Source: an uncultured candidate division WPS-2 bacterium
Lineage (GTDB): Bacteria > Vulcanimicrobiota > Vulcanimicrobiia > Vulcanimicrobiales > Vulcanimicrobiaceae
Length of the DNA: 33,311 nucleotides
Direction of reading: 5' to 3'
Assembly (NCBI GenBank): GCA_937927945.1
Contig: CALEYW010000038.1
Span: forward strand, 1-33,311
The position numbers were made by a program, and so were the translations under genes. This document shows positions 29,699-33,311 of this stretch, piece by piece. The notes beneath the pieces were generated by a model that ran no database searches, was not told where the DNA came from, and saw only the letters and a program-made list of their open reading frames with translations. Within the stretch, counting starts at the first letter, position 1, and the number at the start of each line of letters is the position of its first letter.

Positions 29699-32335
29699 CT
29701 ATACCGTCGCCGCGTGCAACGCGGCCGATGGGCGAACCGCGAGCGTCAGGACGCCCGCACGGTCATCGTAGTCGGAGACCACCTGGTCGCCGTCGTGGAG
29801 TTCGCCGGCGAGGATCATGCGCGCCAGCGGCGTCTCGAGTTCGCGTTGGATCGCGCGCTTGAGCGGCCGCGCGCCGTATACCGGATCGTAGCCGGAGCGA
29901 ACCAGGTGGCGGCGTGCTTGCGCGCTCAGCTCGAGCGTGATGTGCCGGTCGGAGAGGCGCTCGCGCAGGCGGCCGAGCTGGATTTCGACGATCTGCTCGA
30001 GCTGCTCTTCGCTCAGTGCCCGGAACACGACGAGGTCGTCGACGCGGTTGAGGAACTCCGGGCGGAAATTCTGGCGGAGCTCGTCGAGCACGGTAGCGCG
30101 CATCAACGCGTAATCCGTCTCCGACGAGGTGCGGAACCCCAGGATTCGATCGCTGCCGATGTTCGAAGTCATGATGATGATCGTGTTGCGGAAGTCGACC
30201 GTACGGCCTTGCCCGTCGGTGAGGCGACCGTCGTCGAGAATCTGCAGAAAGACGTTGAAGACGTCCGGCGCCGCTTTCTCGATCTCGTCGAAGAGCACGA
30301 CGGAGAATGGCCGGCGGCGGACGGCTTCGGTGAGTTGCCCGCCCTCGTCGTAGCCCACGTATCCCGGCGGGGCGCCGATCAAACGTGCGACGGTATGCTT
30401 TTCCCGATACTCCGACATGTCGATGCGAATCATCGCGCGTTCGTCGTCGAACAGGAACGCGGCGAGCGCCCGCGCGAGCTCGGTCTTCCCGACACCGGTC
30501 GGCCCCAGGAAGATGAACGAACCGATCGGCCGGTTCGGATCGGCGAGTCCGGCGCGCGCGCGCAACACCGCCTCGCTCACCGCCTCGATCGCTTCGTCTT
30601 GACCGACGACGCGCCGGTGCAGTTCCTCGGCGAGATGCAAGAGCTTCTGCTTCTCACCTTCAAGCAGCTTCGAGACGGGAACGCCCGTCCAGCGGCTCAC
30701 CACCTCGGCGATGTCCTCTTCGTCGACCTCTTCCTTGACCAGGCGGTGCGCGCTGCCGTTCGTCTCGACCGCGCCTTCGAGCCCGGCGAGCTGCCGCTCG
30801 AGATCGGCGAGTTTTCCGTAGCGCAGTTCGGCGACCCGGTTGAGATCGTACTGCCGTTCGGCTTGTTCGATCTCCAGTTTGGTCGCATCGATCTGCTGGC
30901 GCAGTGCGCGCAGGCGCCCGAGCGCCTGCTTCTCCGCCTGCCAGCGGGCACTGAAGGCGTCGGCTTCTTCCCGCAAGTTGGCGAGCTCACCCTCGATCTT
31001 CTCGAGGCGCTCTTTGCTGGATGCGTCGGTCTCTTTGCGCAGCGCCTCGCGCTCGATCTCGAGCTGCATGATGCGGCGCTGCAAATCGTCGAGTTCGCTC
31101 GGCACCGAGTCGATTTCGGTGCGCAGCTTCGCCGCGGCTTCGTCGACGAGGTCGATCGCCTTGTCCGGTAAGAAGCGGTCCGTGATGTAGCGGTTCGAGA
31201 GCACGGCGGCGGCCACCAGCGCAGCGTCTTTGATCCGCACGCCATGATGGATCTCGTATCGTTCGCGCAGCCCGCGCAGGATCGAGATCGTGTCCTCCAC
31301 GGTGGGCTGATCGACGAATACCGGCTGGAACCGGCGCTCCAGCGCCGCGTCCTTCTCGATGTACTTGCGGTACTCGTCGAGCGTCGTCGCGCCGATCATG
31401 TGCAGCTCGCCGCGCGCCAGCAGCGGCTTGAGCAGATTGCCGGCGTCCATCGAACCTTCGGTTCGGCCGGCACCGACGACGTTGTGGACCTCGTCGACGA
31501 ACAGCAGCACCGCGCCCTCGGAACCGGTCACTTCGGCGAGCACGGCCTTCAGCCGTTCTTCGAACTCGCCGCGGTACTTCGCGCCCGCGATCAGCGCGCC
31601 CATGTCGAGCGAGATCACCCGTTTGCCCACGAGTCCCTCAGGGACGTCGCCGCGCACGATGCGCTGCGCGAGCCCTTCGACGATCGCCGTCTTGCCGACG
31701 CCGGGCTCGCCGATCAGCACCGGGTTGTTCTTGGTGCGGCGCGAGAGGACTTGGATGACGCGCCGAATCTCTTCGTCGCGCCCGATGACCGGGTCGAGTT
31801 TGCCGCGTTCCGCCGCCCGGGTGAGGTCCATCCCGTACTTTTCGAGGGACTGAAACGTGCCTTCGGGATTCCGGCTCGTCACCCGCTGGTTGCCGCGCGT
31901 CTCCTTCAGCGCCGCCATCAGCTTCTCGCGGGTCAGTCCCGCAGCAGTCAGCACCCGCCCGGCGGCGCTGCTCGAACCGACCATCGCGAGCAACAGATGC
32001 TCGACCGAGACGTAGTCGTCTTTGAGTCCCTTTGCTTCTTCGTCCGCCTTGGCGAGCAGCCGCGCGAGTTCGGGAGCGACCGTGACGTGCGCTTGGTCGG
32101 CGCTCGCACCTTGAAGACGGGGCAGCCGCCGAAGTTCGTCTTCGACGCGCCGCGCGATGTCGCGGGGATCGATCCCCGCCTGCTGGACGATCGCGGGGAC
32201 GATTCCGTCCTCCTGTTCGAGCAGCGCCGAGAGCAGGTGTTCGACCGTCGTTTGCGTGTGGTGCTCGCGCAGGGCACGCTGATAGGCTTGGTCGAGCGCT
32301 TCCTGCACGCGCTGCGTCATGCGCTCGACGTTCAT
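29699..32335 (-). CDS. clpB: ClpB disaggregase (Hsp100)
   Basis: The protein has 878 residues from the ATG at 32335, which overlaps the upstream gene's stop (ATGA). The N-terminal Clp domain has two repeats (TVEHLLSALLEQEDG, SVEHLLLAMVGS). The first AAA module has GEPGVGKTAI and the pore loop KYRGEFEERL. A long coiled-coil M domain follows at ~400-530 (LDDLQRRIMQLEIEREALRKE). The second AAA module has GPTGVGKTEL and the pore loop GYVGYDEGG. With DnaK/DnaJ/GrpE it extracts proteins from aggregates. It is the first chaperone gene of the array and ends 33 bases before dnaK. Confidence 0.97.
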   Translation of the reverse strand: MNVERMTQRVQEALDQAYQRALREHHTQTTVEHLLSALLEQEDGIVPAIVQQAGIDPRDIARRVEDELRRLPRLQGASADQAHVTVAPELARLLAKADEEAKGLKDDYVSVEHLLLAMVGSSSAAGRVLTAAGLTREKLMAALKETRGNQRVTSRNPEGTFQSLEKYGMDLTRAAERGKLDPVIGRDEEIRRVIQVLSRRTKNNPVLIGEPGVGKTAIVEGLAQRIVRGDVPEGLVGKRVISLDMGALIAGAKYRGEFEERLKAVLAEVTGSEGAVLLFVDEVHNVVGAGRTEGSMDAGNLLKPLLARGELHMIGATTLDEYRKYIEKDAALERRFQPVFVDQPTVEDTISILRGLRERYEIHHGVRIKDAALVAAAVLSNRYITDRFLPDKAIDLVDEAAAKLRTEIDSVPSELDDLQRRIMQLEIEREALRKETDASSKERLEKIEGELANLREEADAFSARWQAEKQALGRLRALRQQIDATKLEIEQAERQYDLNRVAELRYGKLADLERQLAGLEGAVETNGSAHRLVKEEVDEEDIAEVVSRWTGVPVSKLLEGEKQKLLHLAEELHRRVVGQDEAIEAVSEAVLRARAGLADPNRPIGSFIFLGPTGVGKTELARALAAFLFDDERAMIRIDMSEYREKHTVARLIGAPPGYVGYDEGGQLTEAVRRRPFSVVLFDEIEKAAPDVFNVFLQILDDGRLTDGQGRTVDFRNTIIIMTSNIGSDRILGFRTSSETDYALMRATVLDELRQNFRPEFLNRVDDLVVFRALSEEQLEQIVEIQLGRLRERLSDRHITLELSAQARRHLVRSGYDPVYGARPLKRAIQRELETPLARMILAGELHDGDQVVSDYDDRAGVLTLAVRPSAALHAATV

Positions 32336-32913
32336 GATGTTCTGCAGGCCGTCGAGAAGCCCGTCGGCGTCACCGTCGACGAACCGAGTTTCCGCAAGCG
32401 GAAGGCCAACGCGAGCATCAGGACGCCGAAGACGATCGCGTAGGCGCCGACGAGCCAGACCCAGACCAGCAGGCCGGCCAGCGGCAAGGCCGCCACCAGG
32501 ACGCCGAAGGCGATCGAGAGGATGCCGCTGAGGATCACCAGCCACTCACCCTCGATCTCGCGACGCAGCCGAATCGCGAGCACGATCTCGAGGACGCCCG
32601 TGACGATGGCCCAAGCGGCGATCGTGTAAAGCCAGGCGAGCGCGGTGATGCCGGGCCAGAAAAAGGTCACTACTCCGACCGCGATACCGAGGACGCCTTC
32701 GAGCAGCAGCATCGGCCAGCGTTCGCGCTCGTGGCGGAATTTGATGGCCAGCGCCAGCGCGACCGCGCCGTCGACGAACAAGTACGCCCCGAGGACAGCG
32801 ATCAGCACCAAGAGCGTGATCCCGGGCCACACGAAGGCGCAGATACCGAACACGATCCCCAGCACGCCGCGTAGGGCGACCAGCCACCAGTACCGTGAAA
32901 TATTGGCGATCAT
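32332..32913 (-). CDS. hdeD: HdeD-family (DUF308) membrane protein
   Basis: The protein has 193 residues with six hydrophobic segments and repeated VLGIVFGICAFVWPGITLLVLI / VLGIAVGVVTFFWPGITALAWLY blocks, the internal duplication typical of HdeD. E. coli HdeD is linked to acid resistance at high cell density; the role here is assigned by family only. A good AGAGGAG lies 7 bases before the ATG. Its stop codon overlaps the clpB start, which ties a membrane stress protein to the chaperone operon. Confidence 0.9.
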   Translation of the reverse strand: MIANISRYWWLVALRGVLGIVFGICAFVWPGITLLVLIAVLGAYLFVDGAVALALAIKFRHERERWPMLLLEGVLGIAVGVVTFFWPGITALAWLYTIAAWAIVTGVLEIVLAIRLRREIEGEWLVILSGILSIAFGVLVAALPLAGLLVWVWLVGAYAIVFGVLMLALAFRLRKLGSSTVTPTGFSTACRTS

Positions 32914-33101
32914 CGTAGCGCTCCTCTATGCGACGCCAGATCGTGCCGTTGACGAAGCGGGCCGCTCTCGCGGCGCACGCGTTCGGCCGCGGACCGATAG
33001 TTCACCACGAAGGCGACGTGATTCGCCGCGATCGGAGCGACGTTGAGGTAGACGATGCGGATTCCGTCGGCGTAGGTGGCGCAGAGGGTGCGTCGTTCCA
33101 T
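32910..33101 (-). CDS. Small ORF of unknown function (63 aa)
   Basis: The frame starts at an ATG at 33101 and ends in a TGA that overlaps the hdeD start (ATGA), an arrangement that favours a real, coupled gene. The middle part (DGIRIVYLNVAPIAANHVAFVVNYR) looks like a beta-strand pair; the C-terminus is Arg/His-rich and less protein-like. No family was recognised. The other frames in this stretch look like noise. Confidence 0.4.
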   Translation of the reverse strand: MERRTLCATYADGIRIVYLNVAPIAANHVAFVVNYRSAAERVRRESGPLRQRHDLASHRGALR

Positions 33102-33173
33102 CTGAAGAGGTTCGCACGACGGCGCAGGGTCGAGAAGGGATGTTGGTCACCTGGTACTGGGCGCTACCAAGCG

Positions 33174-33311
33174 TCAGGGCAAGCGCGGCAACCGGAACCG
33201 CGGCGCCGCGAGTTGCCCGCCGTCCACCGGGACGTAAAACACCAGCGTTTGTCCCGGCGAATCCGGGATCGGCAACATGACCGTTTGAAATTTTGTGGTC
33301 GTCCCTGAGCC
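33174..33311 (-). CDS. C-terminal 45 residues of a protein running off the window
   Basis: The - strand frame is open from the window edge to a TGA at 33174-33176 and reads GSGTTTKFQTVMLPIPDSPG, then QTLVFYVPVDGGQLAAPRF and a Pro/Leu-rich end. The composition looks like a real protein tail with beta strands. The 5' part is outside the window; no family can be named. Confidence 0.5.
   Translation of the reverse strand, partial: GSGTTTKFQTVMLPIPDSPGQTLVFYVPVDGGQLAAPRFRLPRLP

Noticed and set aside
27311..31171. Very long + strand open frame (over 1280 codons) opposite grpE, dnaK and clpB
   Set aside because: It is a GC-rich antisense shadow: the - strand encodes well-known chaperones, and the + strand product has no domain pattern. 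The same applies to the long antisense frames at 1525-3495 and 15097-16713 and the alternative-frame reading at 13500-15785.
32914..33110. Heat-shock operators (CIRCE, HspR HAIR) before the hdeD-clpB-dnaK array
   Set aside because: No matching inverted repeat was found in this stretch; regulation of the array remains unknown.

Overview
The window is GC-rich bacterial DNA. A TonB-type C-terminal domain, an RND pump, and DHA2 and ABC transporters point to a diderm environmental bacterium. The overall style resembles little-cultured high-GC soil phyla such as Eremiobacterota (WPS-2), but that is a weak inference from protein style, not a phylogenetic result. The first 33 bases are not genomic: they are the Illumina Nextera read-1 transposase adapter, so the left edge is a raw contig end. 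Genomic sequence starts at 34.

Region 1 (34-4062, + strand) is the most interesting locus, a three-gene ribosomal-peptide cluster. It holds (a) a 5'-truncated precursor with eight tandem 10-residue Cys/Thr/Ser repeats (consensus C-[LGV]-[ST]-H-P-x-[ST]-x-x-x) and a helical C-terminal tail; (b) a HopA1-like protein of the kind that works in class V lanthipeptide pathways; and (c) a fused enzyme with a PqqD-like recognition element, a Ser/Thr kinase-type domain and a LanC cyclase whose zinc site reads Cys/Cys-Cys (CCG type). This looks like a lanthipeptide synthetase that combines class III/IV and class V architecture. A hairpin at 4092-4130 closes the cluster.

Region 2 (4142-7865) holds a metallopeptidase-like protein with a seven-bladed PLL/DUF346-type propeller (-) and a secreted TonB-domain protein (+).

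Region 3 (7862-11600) is decayed and mobile. A glycosyltransferase-39-like gene lacks its 5' part and carries a frameshift. It lies next to a tnpB gene that has been split cleanly by an IS110-family element (9688-10872). The element's 181-nt 5' leader has the layout of a bridge RNA: its predicted target guides match the tnpB insertion site and its predicted donor guides match the element's own ends.

Region 4 (11777-20023) holds an AHSA1/SRPBCC gene behind an 18-bp palindrome, a MarR regulator divergent from an ECF sigma factor that overlaps an RND pump gene, two gene remnants (a molybdenum hydroxylase subunit and an alcohol dehydrogenase) both cut off at one junction, an unknown protein, and an SDR oxidoreductase. 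Region 5 (20054-24172) holds HxlR/DHA2 efflux/GNAT genes and a TetR/membrane-protein pair. Identical ATGAGCA-N2-TGCTCAT operators occur twice in front of the TetR pair and once in front of the distant SDR gene, which links them in a probable regulon.

Region 6 (24141-33311, all -) is a tightly packed array read right to left: partial protein, small ORF, hdeD-like, clpB, dnaK, grpE, dnaJ, tupA, tupB, tupC. dnaK carries an in-frame amber codon at codon 215, although the rest of the protein is intact. All family assignments come from reading motifs by eye; no database search was run.
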